Under the pieces are notes generated by a model that ran no database searches, had not been told where the DNA came from, and saw nothing but the letters and a program-made list of their open reading frames with translations. A stretch of DNA of 64,000 bases, from contig JACPQY010000048.1 of NCBI GenBank assembly GCA_016190245.1, forward strand, positions 1-64,000, in the 5' to 3' direction. Shown piece after piece: positions 7,266-16,527 of the stretch. Every line of letters begins with the position of its first letter. Position 1 is the first letter of the stretch. Source of the stretch: Nitrospirota bacterium. GTDB lineage: Bacteria; JACPQY01. Both the position numbers and the translations under genes were made by a program.

Positions 7266-8678
7266 TTGGTAGTGTCCACCGTGTGGGGAGGGTCGGTGTT
7301 TAGATCTGCGCCTCCGAGACCCTTGGTGAGCAAGGTGCCCGCACGCGCGGGCGTCTGGATGGTTCTTATCCTCGGGCTCGCCCTTCTCGGCACGCTCGTA
7401 CATCAGTTGTACACGGAGGAGCGCGAAGTGATGAGCCTGCTCACCGATCAGGGGAAGGCGGCCCCGGCTGTGGCGGAGGCCATCGCGGAGGCTCGGTGGC
7501 GATTTGTCGGCGCGGCGGGCGCCTTCTTTCTTTTCGGAACGGCCGCCGTCGTGCTGCTCATCGTTCTGTACAATCAGAAGGTCACGGCGTTGGCGCTGGA
7601 GGACGTGAAGGGGCTGGCCCGGGATGTCCTTCAGAACATTCCGACCGGCGTCATCACCCTTGATCGGGCGGGGATCATCACGTCGGTCAATCGGGCTGCC
7701 GGCAGACTTCTGCCTCTGCCCATGCAAGACGCCGTGGGGCGACCCTTCCCGGAGGGTCTGGGATCCTACGCGAAGCTCGTTGAGCTGATCGGAGCCTCAT
7801 TGGGAACGGGCGCGTCGGGACGGCCCCTGGACGTTCGGCTGCCGGAAGCGAAGCCGCCCGTCGTTCTGCGAGTCGCCGTTCACAAGCTGATCGATCACAC
7901 GAACGATTGGTCGGGGTCACTGGTGCTGCTGCGGGATCTGTCCGAGCTGACCGCTTTGGAGGAGCACCTCCGGCGCTCGGACCGCCTCGCAGCGCTGGGA
8001 ACCCTGACCGCGGGCGTGGCCCATGAGATCAAGAACCCCCTGAGCGCCCTGCAGCTCAACCTCCAACTTCTGTACGATACGGCCGTGCGAGACGGACGCG
8101 TTTCGCCCGACTTGGACAGGTACCACGAGGTCGTCCGCGCCGAGCTCCAGCGGCTCAAGGACATCGTCGAGAAGTTCCTCAATTTCTCCCGCCCGTCCCG
8201 CTTGACGCTGGCTCCGGTGGATCTGAACCGGTTGGTGGCGTCCACTCTCGACCTCGTGTCCGAAGAGGCGGCCGGGCGGAAAGTCCACCTCTATTTTTCA
8301 GCCCAGCGCCCACCGGCCGTGATCATGGGGGATCCGGGCCCTCTCAACCAGGCGCTTCTCAACATCATCCTCAACGGGGTGCAGGCGATGCCGAAGGGGG
8401 GAAGACTCCGGATCGACATGGAAAGTTCCGGATCGAACGGGAAGCCGGCCGGAAGCGTGGCGCTTCGGATCGCCGACACGGGGGAGGGGATTCCGCCGGC
8501 CCACCTCCATCGAATTTTCGACCCCTACTTCACCACGCGCGAACGAGGGACGGGGCTGGGGCTGTTCATCGCACACAAGATCATTGAAGAGCACCGCGGG
8601 GCCATCCAGGTGGCGAGTGCGCCCGGCGAGGGTACGACCTTCCTGATCTCCTTTCCGCTCGCGGTGGGGCAGGTCTGA
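7266..8678 (+). CDS. membrane PAS sensor histidine kinase (NtrB/ZraS type)
   Basis: Up to 470 residues. Two transmembrane helices (about 31-48 and 79-101) bracket a short periplasmic loop, followed by a PAS domain (about 115-220). The HisKA H-box is AHEIKNPL with His253; the HATPase has the N box NIILNGVQAMP, G1 DTGEGIP and G2 GTGLGLFI. It autophosphorylates and passes phosphate to the regulator encoded one base after its stop. The start is uncertain: TTG 7266, or GTG 7296 behind GGGAGGG, or GTG 7327. The transcript probably begins at the sigma-54 promoter at 6957. Confidence 0.9.
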   Translation: MVVSTVWGGSVFRSAPPRPLVSKVPARAGVWMVLILGLALLGTLVHQLYTEEREVMSLLTDQGKAAPAVAEAIAEARWRFVGAAGAFFLFGTAAVVLLIVLYNQKVTALALEDVKGLARDVLQNIPTGVITLDRAGIITSVNRAAGRLLPLPMQDAVGRPFPEGLGSYAKLVELIGASLGTGASGRPLDVRLPEAKPPVVLRVAVHKLIDHTNDWSGSLVLLRDLSELTALEEHLRRSDRLAALGTLTAGVAHEIKNPLSALQLNLQLLYDTAVRDGRVSPDLDRYHEVVRAELQRLKDIVEKFLNFSRPSRLTLAPVDLNRLVASTLDLVSEEAAGRKVHLYFSAQRPPAVIMGDPGPLNQALLNIILNGVQAMPKGGRLRIDMESSGSNGKPAGSVALRIADTGEGIPPAHLHRIFDPYFTTRERGTGLGLFIAHKIIEEHRGAIQVASAPGEGTTFLISFPLAVGQV

Positions 8679-8679
8679 C

Positions 8680-10182
8680 ATGGGAGCTGCGCTCACCGGC
8701 GGACCGGGTCGAGGCGTCGATCTCCCCGCCCGCGTGCTCGTTGTAGATGACGAAGTCAACATCCGCGGCGCGCTCCAGGCGCTTTTGTCCAATGAGGGCT
8801 ACGTCGTGACCTGCGCGGAGGGCATGCCGACGGCCCTGGGGTGCCTTGAGGAAGGCCCTTTCGAGGTTGTGATCACCGACCTTCGGATGACCGGCCAGGA
8901 GGATGGGTACCGGCTTCTGCGCGAGGCCAAGGGCCGCTACTCGGACACGGAGGTGATCATCCTCACGGCCTACGGGACTGTCGCTGGAGCGGTCGAGGCC
9001 GTCAAGGCCGGCGCGCACGATTACCTGGAGAAACCGATCGACAAGGAGCGCCTCCTGCTGGTTGTGAAGAAGGCCTTGGAGCGCCGGCGGCTCGTCTGCG
9101 AGAACCGCCGTCTGGCCCTGAGCCTTTCGTATCGGGAGCAACAGCGCAAGCTCCTTGGGGAGAGCGCGGCGATCCGCGCGGTGTTGGAGCAGGTTCGGCT
9201 GGTGGCGCCGACGAACGCGACCGTTCTGATCCTGGGCGAGAGCGGGTCGGGAAAGGAGCTCGTGGCGCGGCTGATCCATGACAACAGCCCGAGGAGGGGC
9301 GGGCCCTTCGTGCCCCTCAACTGCGGCGCGCTTTCCGAGACATTGATCGAGAGCGAGCTCTTCGGGCACGAGAAGGGCGCGTTCACCGGCGCCTCGGCGG
9401 CGAAATCGGGCCTGCTGGACGCGGCCCACGAGGGCACGCTCTTCCTCGACGAGGTCGGCGCGATGTCCGAAAAGACTCAGGTGGATCTGCTCCGCGTGTT
9501 GGAGCAGCGGACATTCCGGCGCGTAGGGGGCGTGAAGGTCATCCCCACCAGCGCGCGGTTCGTGGCCGCCACCAACCGGGACCTGTGGGAATCGGTCGCG
9601 GCAGGCCGTTTCAGGGAAGACCTGTACTACCGGTTCAATGTCTTCTCCATCCACGTGCCCCCCTTGAGGGAACGCCAGGAGGACATACCCCTTCTGGCGC
9701 AGGCATTCCTGGGAGAGTTCGTCGAATACTACGGCCAGGATAGGAAGCGCTTCACCACGGGCGCGCTGAGGCTGCTTTCGCAGTCCGGGTGGCCGGGGAA
9801 TGTTCGTCAGTTGCGGCACGTCTGCGAACGGCTCGTGATTTCGGTGGGTCCCGAGACGATAGCGGAAGAGGACGTGGCCCGCGAACTGGCGGCGCAGAAG
9901 GACAGGAAACGCCACATCAAGATCGAGTTGGGCGTCTCCCTGAAGGAGGCGGAGAAAGAGATCATCCGCGGGGTGCTGGCGGAGGTGACATCGAATCGCG
10001 AGGAAGCGTCCAAGATTCTTGGGATCAGTCCGCGGGCCCTCTACTACAAGTTGCGCCGGCACGGCTTGGTCGCGCCGGGGGGGGGGGCGGTGGAAGCGGC
10101 AGGGATCGGGGAGGCCGAGAATTTTGAGCCGGATGTCCGGGTCGTCGCGCCGGCGCGTCCGGGGACAGGCGAGAAGGCGTGA
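8680..10182 (+). CDS. NtrC-family sigma-54-dependent response regulator
   Basis: 500 residues. Receiver domain with phosphoacceptor Asp67 (ITDLRM), AAA+ domain with Walker A GESGSGKE (186-193), the sigma-54 contact loop GAFTGA (233-238), Walker B GTLFLDEV, and a Fis-type helix-turn-helix (NREEASKILGISPRALYYKL). A short Gly/Ala-rich tail follows, encoded partly by a G11 run at 10077-10087; slippage there would only change the tail. It starts one base after the kinase stop. The consensus sigma-54 promoter upstream of its own operon suggests positive autoregulation. Confidence 0.93.
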   Translation: MGAALTGGPGRGVDLPARVLVVDDEVNIRGALQALLSNEGYVVTCAEGMPTALGCLEEGPFEVVITDLRMTGQEDGYRLLREAKGRYSDTEVIILTAYGTVAGAVEAVKAGAHDYLEKPIDKERLLLVVKKALERRRLVCENRRLALSLSYREQQRKLLGESAAIRAVLEQVRLVAPTNATVLILGESGSGKELVARLIHDNSPRRGGPFVPLNCGALSETLIESELFGHEKGAFTGASAAKSGLLDAAHEGTLFLDEVGAMSEKTQVDLLRVLEQRTFRRVGGVKVIPTSARFVAATNRDLWESVAAGRFREDLYYRFNVFSIHVPPLRERQEDIPLLAQAFLGEFVEYYGQDRKRFTTGALRLLSQSGWPGNVRQLRHVCERLVISVGPETIAEEDVARELAAQKDRKRHIKIELGVSLKEAEKEIIRGVLAEVTSNREEASKILGISPRALYYKLRRHGLVAPGGGAVEAAGIGEAENFEPDVRVVAPARPGTGEKA

Positions 10183-10610
10183 GGAAGAGGGCCGAGCCGT
10201 CGGCGGGGCGGGGGGGATTCATCTGTGCCTCGATTCGGAAGGCGGCTGGACGACACTTTGATGAAGCGTTCCTCGAAGCGGTCTTCCGGGCGATCGTGCG
10301 GTGGGAGCCGGACATGACCGCCCACTTCTTCCAGATCGGGGAGGGAGCGGGCAGCCGCGTGCTCGAATTCGGGGCGTTGACCGGCCGGGCGGTTGTAGAC
10401 CTCACGGCCCAGTCGGGCGAGATCAAGACGTCCCTCATTCCGGTTGGGGCCGTGCAGGGTATCCAACTCATCGACAAGGCGGAGGCGACGGAATTCTACG
10501 TGCGCTCTGCCGGCACGGAGGACATTCGCTACCTGGCGGTAGGGGAGGCGGACCGGGCGAGGCTGCGGGAGTACGCAGACGCGGTGGAGCGGATGCTCCG
10601 GCGGGGTTGA
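10179..10610 (+). CDS. hypothetical protein downstream of the two-component system
   Basis: 143 residues, not recognised. The frame begins at GTG 10179 overlapping the regulator stop (GTGA), although ATG 10314 is an alternative. The central part alternates beta-like stretches (GSRVLEFGALTGRAVVDLTA, then IKTSLIPVGAVQGIQLI) and ends with a helix (RARLREYADAVERML), an alpha/beta layout reminiscent of PH-like folds, but this is only a visual impression. The coupling implies a cytoplasmic partner or output of the NtrC-type system. Confidence 0.55.
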   Translation: MRKRAEPSAGRGGFICASIRKAAGRHFDEAFLEAVFRAIVRWEPDMTAHFFQIGEGAGSRVLEFGALTGRAVVDLTAQSGEIKTSLIPVGAVQGIQLIDKAEATEFYVRSAGTEDIRYLAVGEADRARLREYADAVERMLRRG

Positions 10611-10654
10611 CGTCGGCGGGCTCGGGGCGAAGTGAGCGTACCTGAGGCGAGGGC

Positions 10655-12031
10655 TCAGCAGCCCGGGAGGGCCACCTCGGGCAGGTGTTGCATCGCCTCT
10701 TTCACCCGCTCCTCGGGGTAGTCGTAGTCTTCGAGCCGGCCCTGGTGGTAGGCGTCGAACGCCATCATGTCGAAGTGGCCGTGCCCGGAGAGGTTGAAGG
10801 CGATCGTGCGCCGGTGGCCGTTCGTCTTGCACTCAAGCGCCTCGTCCATCGCCGCACGGATGGCGTGAGCGGACTCGGGAGCGGGGATGATCCCCTCCGA
10901 TTTCATGAAGTGCACGGCGGCCTCGAACGTGGCGAGTTGGCGCACGGCGCGCGCCTCGATGTCGCCGTGATCCACGAGCGCGCTCACGGTGGGGGACATG
11001 CCGTGGTATCTCAGCCCGCCCGCGTGAATCCCGGGCGGAACGAACGTGTGGCCGAGGGTGAGCATCTTCACGATAGGTGCTGTGGCGGCGGCATCGCCGT
11101 AGTCGAAGGCGTATTTCCCTTTGGTCATGCTGGGGCAGGCCGCCGGTTCCACGGCGATGATGCGCGTCTTCTTCCCGGCCGTGAGATTCTTCCAGAGGAA
11201 CGGGAAGGAGAAACCGGCGAAGTTGGAGCCGCCACCGGCGCACCCGATGACGACGTCCGGGTACTCGCCGGCCAACTCCATCTGCTCAAGGGATTCGAGC
11301 CCGATGACCGTCTGGTGCATGAGCACGTGGCCCAGCACGGACCCGAGGCTGTATTTCTTCGCGCCGTTGGAGGTGGCGGCCACCTCCACCGCTTCCGAGA
11401 TGGCGATCCCGAGCGAGCCCGGGCAATGGCGGTCCTCCGCGAGCACTTTGCGTCCGAACGTCGTCCGGTCCGTGGGGCTCGGATGCACCTCGGCCCCGAA
11501 GTTCTGCATGATGATCCGGCGGTAGGGTTTCTGCTCGTAAGAGACGCGCACCATGTAGACCTCGAGCCCGAGGCCGAAGAAGCTGCAGGCCATGGCGAGC
11601 GCAGATCCCCACTGGCCCGCGCCGGTCTCGGTGGTGAGGCCCTTCGTGCCGCCCGCTTTGTTGAAGTAGGCCTGCGCCACGGCCGTGTTGGGCTTGTGCG
11701 AGCCCACGGGTGAGACGCCCTCGTACTTGTAGTAGATGTGTGCCGGCGTATCGAGCGCCTTCTCCCATCGGCGCGCCCGGTACATGGGCGTGGGCCGCCA
11801 CAGCCGGTATACCTCTCGGACCGGTTCGGGAATCTCGACCCACCGCTCGGTGCTGATCTCCTGCATGATGAGGCTCATGGGGAAGAGCACGCTGAGGAAA
11901 TCCGGCGTCACGGGTTGCTTGGTGGCGGGGTGCAACACCGGTTGCGGCGGTACCGGAAGGTCGGCATTGATGTTGTACCAGGCTTTCGGGATCCGGGATT
12001 CGTCGAGAATGTACTTGTTCGAATCGCCCAT
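10655..12031 (-). CDS. trpB2: tryptophan synthase beta chain, TrpB2 type
   Basis: 458 residues, longer than classical TrpB (about 400). The PLP lysine is in GSHKPNTA (Lys113) and the phosphate-binding glycine loop is CAGGGSNF. The N-terminal extension starting [15 protein letters not shown] and the motif WRPTPMYRA are those of the TrpB2 family, which makes tryptophan from indole and serine and is often found without a TrpA partner, as here. Ribosome site GAGAGGAGG precedes ATG 12031. No trpA or other trp gene is in the window, so it may salvage indole. Confidence 0.92.
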   Translation of the reverse strand: MGDSNKYILDESRIPKAWYNINADLPVPPQPVLHPATKQPVTPDFLSVLFPMSLIMQEISTERWVEIPEPVREVYRLWRPTPMYRARRWEKALDTPAHIYYKYEGVSPVGSHKPNTAVAQAYFNKAGGTKGLTTETGAGQWGSALAMACSFFGLGLEVYMVRVSYEQKPYRRIIMQNFGAEVHPSPTDRTTFGRKVLAEDRHCPGSLGIAISEAVEVAATSNGAKKYSLGSVLGHVLMHQTVIGLESLEQMELAGEYPDVVIGCAGGGSNFAGFSFPFLWKNLTAGKKTRIIAVEPAACPSMTKGKYAFDYGDAAATAPIVKMLTLGHTFVPPGIHAGGLRYHGMSPTVSALVDHGDIEARAVRQLATFEAAVHFMKSEGIIPAPESAHAIRAAMDEALECKTNGHRRTIAFNLSGHGHFDMMAFDAYHQGRLEDYDYPEERVKEAMQHLPEVALPGC

Positions 12032-12100
12032 TTCAGTCCTCCTCTCGGTAGCTCCCTCGAAGGCGCCCTCCCCGTGCGATCGAAGGTACTCAGCCCGTGA

Positions 12101-12129
12101 AAGCTATCAGGTCGGCGATCCTATGTGAA
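12101..12129 (-). promoter_or_regulatory. sigma-70 promoter of trpB2
   Basis: On the minus strand TTCACA (12124-12129) is followed by a 17-nt spacer and TAGCTT (12101-12106), giving a leader of about 65 nt before the trpB2 ATG. Moderate match to consensus. Confidence 0.45.
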
Positions 12130-12197
12130 GCGCGAACGGGTCGGGAGATGTCGCACGTCGGGCTTTCTCCGTCCCCCGCGCCAGGCGTGCGCGCCCT

Positions 12198-13955
12198 TCA
12201 GGCCCCCTTCGGGTACACGCAGATCACCTTCGGCATGGCCCCCTCGACATGAAGGGCAGGGACGTTCGAGCTGCTCGCGCAGGGGTTCCCGTTCTCGTCG
12301 AAATCAATCTCCCGCGTGAACGTGACGCGCGTCGGGAGGGGGAAGACGGTGAATGTCTCGCTTTTCGGGTCGAACCGCACGAGAGAGTCCGACGCGGTGC
12401 CGCAGATCCAGACGAGTCCGCTCTTCTTCTCCACGTTCAGCGCATAGGGCGTCTCCGAGCCGGGCGGGCCCGTCGGGATGACATACGTGGCGAATTGCTC
12501 CGAAGCGGGATCGAATCGCGCGAGCAGCCCGCTGGCGAAGGCCGGGATCCAGAGCCGCCCCTCCGCGTCGAAACGCATCCGGCGCGGACCGTAGAACGGC
12601 GTCTCCCATTCGCGTATCTGCCCGGTGACGGGATCGAGTCGCCCGATGCGGCGGTCGTACAGCTTGGAATACCAGACGGCTCCGTCCGGCGCGATGTCGA
12701 TCCCATAGGGGAGGGGCATGAATCGCTGCGGCTGCCCCTCGATGGCGGCAGGAGGGAATCGGCGGAAGACGTCGCTCCCCGGGTATCGGGAGGCGAGCCC
12801 GAGGAGGGGGCTGATGAGGGCCATGCCGATCTTCTGGGGCAGGCCGTTGCGGGGCAGGGCATAGAGCGTGAACTCTTTCGTGCGTGGGTCGAAGCGGCCG
12901 AGATGGTTCGAGAGGGCCACGGTGAACCAGAGGATGCCGTGGGCATCGAACCGGAGCGTGTGGGGATAGAGCCCGCCCGACGGGATCGGGAACATCGCGA
13001 ACGTGGCGGTCTTGGGATCGAAGCTGGCGAGGCGGTTGCCAAGGCAGAGCGTCATCCACATCTTGCCATCGGGGCCACGTTGGATGCTGTGCGCCCCGAG
13101 AAACGAGACATTCGTGCCGATCGGGCGGGGCGAGGTCGCCAGGATGCCTCCGCGCGGCTCCTGCACGGCGGGGAAGGCCCATGACCAGCGCTGGGACGTC
13201 TTGGGGTCCAGCGCATAGAGCTTGTCCTCGTTCGTGTCCACCGAGTAGATTCGGCCGTCCGGCCCGAAGTGGATGTCGTGCTGATACGAGTTGGGGCCGC
13301 CGAGGGTCCACTCCACGACGCGCGACCCCGCGATGGCGGCGCTATCGCCAAACACCTGCGTGGGATTCGGCGAGGGCGGGGTTCCGTAACCGCTGGCGAG
13401 CAGGTCCGGGAGGATGTCGAGCAACCCGCCGGACGGCAGGGCGCCCATGCTCAACATGTTTTCGATGAACTCCCTCCATTTTTCGATGGGCCGGGCGTAG
13501 CGAGTGAAGTAGTGCCCCTGCTGATGACAGTAGGCGCATTGGATCTTGAATTCCGCGCGGCGCTCCTCGCTGGGAAATGGAAGCTGGGAGGCCCAGTAGT
13601 TGGAGGGGAGCGTCTCGGCCCAAGCGGGGTCCGGCTCCATCACGAGGCGGACAGGTCGCGCGGCCGGCGCGATGAGGGAGACGTCCTTGTATCCGATCCT
13701 GCGCGAACGGAGTTGGAGGGAGCCCCGATCGGCGCCTGAGAATGCGAACCGGCCCTCGGTGTCCGTGTAGACGGTGGTGGTGCGGGCTTCCGGTGCGTTC
13801 GTCAATGAAACCATGGCGCCGCCAATGCCGCGGCCCTCGTTGTTGGTCACGCGGCCGGAGAGGGCGAGGGCGGGAGGTGGAGCGAAGACGTGAAAGAGGG
13901 CCAAGCCGGCGGTGACAGCGGCGGCCGCGATCGTTCGTTGACTTGCGCGGGTCAT
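12198..13955 (-). CDS. secreted haem-binding beta-propeller (virginiamycin B lyase-like) with carboxypeptidase-regulatory domain
   Basis: 585 residues. Signal peptide (about 1-32), then a carboxypeptidase-regulatory-like beta domain (about 33-105, SGRVTNNEGRGIGGAMVSL), a single c-type haem motif CAYCH (140-144), and from about 190 to the end a seven-bladed type propeller with repeated FGPDGRIY, FDAHGILWF, IAPDGAVWYS and FDAEGRLWI blades, as in the Vgb/SMP-30 group. Similar triads occur in periplasmic proteins of soil bacteria. It overlaps the upstream Yip1-like gene by 4 bp. The haem suggests electron transfer, possibly accepting electrons from the GMC oxidoreductase encoded in the same operon. 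Confidence 0.8.
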   Translation of the reverse strand: MTRASQRTIAAAAVTAGLALFHVFAPPPALALSGRVTNNEGRGIGGAMVSLTNAPEARTTTVYTDTEGRFAFSGADRGSLQLRSRRIGYKDVSLIAPAARPVRLVMEPDPAWAETLPSNYWASQLPFPSEERRAEFKIQCAYCHQQGHYFTRYARPIEKWREFIENMLSMGALPSGGLLDILPDLLASGYGTPPSPNPTQVFGDSAAIAGSRVVEWTLGGPNSYQHDIHFGPDGRIYSVDTNEDKLYALDPKTSQRWSWAFPAVQEPRGGILATSPRPIGTNVSFLGAHSIQRGPDGKMWMTLCLGNRLASFDPKTATFAMFPIPSGGLYPHTLRFDAHGILWFTVALSNHLGRFDPRTKEFTLYALPRNGLPQKIGMALISPLLGLASRYPGSDVFRRFPPAAIEGQPQRFMPLPYGIDIAPDGAVWYSKLYDRRIGRLDPVTGQIREWETPFYGPRRMRFDAEGRLWIPAFASGLLARFDPASEQFATYVIPTGPPGSETPYALNVEKKSGLVWICGTASDSLVRFDPKSETFTVFPLPTRVTFTREIDFDENGNPCASSSNVPALHVEGAMPKVICVYPKGA

Positions 13956-14578
13956 AGCAACCTCCCCCAAGCAATGAGCAGCAGGACCGTGGCTGGCACG
14001 AGGATGATCGAAAGGAAGAATCCCCGGTAGGCCCGGTCGTCCGAGATTCCGTAGACTTCGGCGTAGGCCCAGGTGAAGACCAGGGTGTTCCACGCCAGAC
14101 AGAAGGCGAGCAGCACGTGAGAAATCATCATGGCCGTTCCGGTCGGGTCGGGCAACGCCGCTACGCCGGTGGCCAGGACGAAGTAGAGATCGAGAACGGA
14201 CAGAAGAAAGCAGTAGGTCTTGAACCACGTGCCGAGATCGCCCCGCGTAGCGCCCAGCGCTCTGACCGCGAGCCGATGGGAACCGAAGACCAGTCCCAGA
14301 TCGCACGCGAGCTTTCCCGCGAGCAGCACGGCAAACTGGGCCCTCGGCGAGAGCGTGGGAAGGATTGTCGGTCTCACGATCTCGCCGATGAAGAGGACGC
14401 GCAGGGCGTTCCCATCGCTCGCGCGACCGGCGGCCACCCACGTGGCGGCGGCAGCCGCGCTGTAGGCGATGAGCAGGAGCCACGCCGCGGTGTAGGAGAA
14501 TGTTCCCCCCTCGATGAACGCGCGGACCGTAGCCCTCGGCCGCAGCGTGATGCCGGCGAGGGCTTGACGCACCGTCAT
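13952..14578 (-). CDS. Yip1-like integral membrane protein
   Basis: 208 residues with five hydrophobic helices. The N-terminal pattern (RPRATVRAFIEGG ahead of the first helix) and the helix distribution fit bacterial Yip1-domain proteins, which have no established activity. It overlaps its neighbours by 4 bp on each side (ATGA), so GMC oxidoreductase, this protein and the haem propeller are translationally coupled. It could anchor or help export the propeller, but nothing in the sequence proves that. Confidence 0.65.
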   Translation of the reverse strand: MTVRQALAGITLRPRATVRAFIEGGTFSYTAAWLLLIAYSAAAAATWVAAGRASDGNALRVLFIGEIVRPTILPTLSPRAQFAVLLAGKLACDLGLVFGSHRLAVRALGATRGDLGTWFKTYCFLLSVLDLYFVLATGVAALPDPTGTAMMISHVLLAFCLAWNTLVFTWAYAEVYGISDDRAYRGFFLSIILVPATVLLLIAWGRLL

Positions 14579-16527
14579 GACAGGTGGCCGGCGATCTTCT
14601 CGGCGGCGCGCGTGGCCAGCGCCATGATCGTTTCCTGGGGGTTGACGGCCACAGAGGTCGGCACGGCGCTGCCGTCGCAGATGTAGAGCCCGGGGAGATC
14701 GTGGGCTTGGTGGTTCGTGTCGATCACGGACCGTAGCGGATCCTTTCCGATGCGACAGGTGCCGAGGGGATGATACGCGCTCAGGAAGATGTCGCGGGCG
14801 CGGATGCGCGCGCCCTTCAGGCCCTCCAGACCCCTCCGATCCCGCACTTCGGGAAAACCCTGCACCATCGGGAATAGCCGGGAGGCGCCCGCTTCGAGGA
14901 AGATCGTGCCGACGAGTTCGATGCCCCGCGTGATGCGCTCGAGCACTTCGCGGCCTACGCTGTAGAAAATCATCGGCTTACCTCCCGGTCCGATCCGCAC
15001 GCGACCGCAGGACGGATCTTCGACCATGACGGCGAACGCCGCGACCCGTTCGTACGCCTCCATGAGCTCGACGAGGTCCCGCCCCACGAGTTGAAAGAGA
15101 GTCGCCGCCAGATCCACGGGTGCCGAGGCCCCCAGCAGCAGGATCCCTGCACGGTGGAACTGGTCCACGCAATACCCTTGAGGGATGGCGGCAAACGCGC
15201 GGATCGGTTCGTCGAAGAGGGCCGATAGACTGGTGGCGGGGTGAATCGAAAGGTTGCGCCCGACGTAGCCGCTGCGGTTGCACAGCTTTTGACGAAGGAG
15301 GAGCACAGGGGTGAGGAGCGTGCCGCAGGCGAGGACGACGGCGCGGGCGCGGACGCGAAAGCGCGGCCCTCCGCCGGTCGCCTGCGCCTCGATCCCAACC
15401 GCTCGCCCATTCTCGAGCCAGACGCGATCCGCGCGCGCTTCCGTCAGGAGCAGCGCGGAGGATCGCAAGGCCAGTGGGATGTAGGAAAGGTTCATGCTCC
15501 GGCGCGCGTCGGTGGGACAGCCGTAGTCGCAGACGCCGGCCCCGTCGCAGTCGGGCGCGTTGCGCCGGAGAGGGCGGTGGGACCAGCCCATGCGATCGCA
15601 TCCGCGCGCGATCACACGCCCGACGCCGCCCACAAACTTCATGTCCGCCGTGTGCACGGGCAGCGTCTGCTCCACGCGGTCGAAATACGGCGCAAGACGG
15701 TCTGGGGCGAACTCATCGAGGCCCAGTTCCTTCACCCAGCGTTCGAGCACCCAGTCCGGCGTGCGCCAGCACGTCCCCGTGTTGATGGCGGTGGAGCCCC
15801 CGACCGCTCGGCCCATCGGAATCGGGACGACCGTGTTGCCGATCGAGAAGGTGAATCCTTTGTCCCGGTAGAACCTCTTTTGCGCGTCCCAGATGTGGCC
15901 GGTGACATCTTTGCGCGTGTGGTAGCGGCCCTCTTCGAGGATGACGACGGCCAGTCCCGCCTCGGCAAGTTCCTTGGCGACCACGGCCCCGCCCGCGCCG
16001 GTGCCAACTACGACGGCATCGGCCTCGATCACCTCACCGGCGGAGAGGGTGGCGGCGGACTTGGCTTGGTCCAAGTAGCGGGGTCGTTCCTCGTTGCCTG
16101 TTTCGAAGGTGAATCGCGCGCCCAGGGCCGCGTAGATCTCGGGATCGTCGAAATGGGAGATCTTGAGCGGGGCGGTGAGGGCGAAGACGAGGGCGCGCCG
16201 CAGGCCGCGGCCGGCCATCCAGCCGCACAGGAGCCTCTCACGCCGCTCGGGTGAAAGGCGCGTGAATCGTGAGCCGGTTTGTAGGAAGGCGGCGATATCG
16301 AGAGTCCAGAGGAGGACGCGGAACCCCAAGCCCACGGCCCGGCCCGCCTCGGTGAGGAATTTCTCGAATCGTTCGAGTGTGGGTGTCCCGGCGGCCTTGA
16401 AAACCCGGCCGGCTGGAAGCGCGGAGGCGGCGAGCGCCTCCAGAACGCGGCGTTCGTAGGGGCTGAGGGCGCCCGACTTTGGGCCCTTGGAGTTCTCGAC
16501 TCCTCCCTCGATGGGACGGGGGTTCAT
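14575..16527 (-). CDS. GMC-type FAD-dependent oxidoreductase
   Basis: 650 residues. FAD-binding GTGAGGAVVAKELAEAG with acidic EEG at the strand end, the GMC signature GRAVGGSTAINTGTC, a Cys-rich segment CDGAGVCDYGCP, and the C-terminal YHPLGTCRIG plus NPQETIMALA, which carry the catalytic His/Asn of the GMC_oxred_C domain. The long N-terminal region (ALSPYERRVLEALA) resembles long-chain alcohol oxidase/cholesterol oxidase-like members. ATG 16527 overlaps the upstream epimerase by 4 bp. Likely oxidises a hydrophobic alcohol or sterol-like substrate. Confidence 0.88.
   Translation of the reverse strand: MNPRPIEGGVENSKGPKSGALSPYERRVLEALAASALPAGRVFKAAGTPTLERFEKFLTEAGRAVGLGFRVLLWTLDIAAFLQTGSRFTRLSPERRERLLCGWMAGRGLRRALVFALTAPLKISHFDDPEIYAALGARFTFETGNEERPRYLDQAKSAATLSAGEVIEADAVVVGTGAGGAVVAKELAEAGLAVVILEEGRYHTRKDVTGHIWDAQKRFYRDKGFTFSIGNTVVPIPMGRAVGGSTAINTGTCWRTPDWVLERWVKELGLDEFAPDRLAPYFDRVEQTLPVHTADMKFVGGVGRVIARGCDRMGWSHRPLRRNAPDCDGAGVCDYGCPTDARRSMNLSYIPLALRSSALLLTEARADRVWLENGRAVGIEAQATGGGPRFRVRARAVVLACGTLLTPVLLLRQKLCNRSGYVGRNLSIHPATSLSALFDEPIRAFAAIPQGYCVDQFHRAGILLLGASAPVDLAATLFQLVGRDLVELMEAYERVAAFAVMVEDPSCGRVRIGPGGKPMIFYSVGREVLERITRGIELVGTIFLEAGASRLFPMVQGFPEVRDRRGLEGLKGARIRARDIFLSAYHPLGTCRIGKDPLRSVIDTNHQAHDLPGLYICDGSAVPTSVAVNPQETIMALATRAAEKIAGHLS

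Noticed and set aside
8581-10062. 493-codon minus-strand frame opposite the NtrC gene
   Set aside because: Antisense shadow common in high-GC DNA; the plus strand shows all NtrC motifs.
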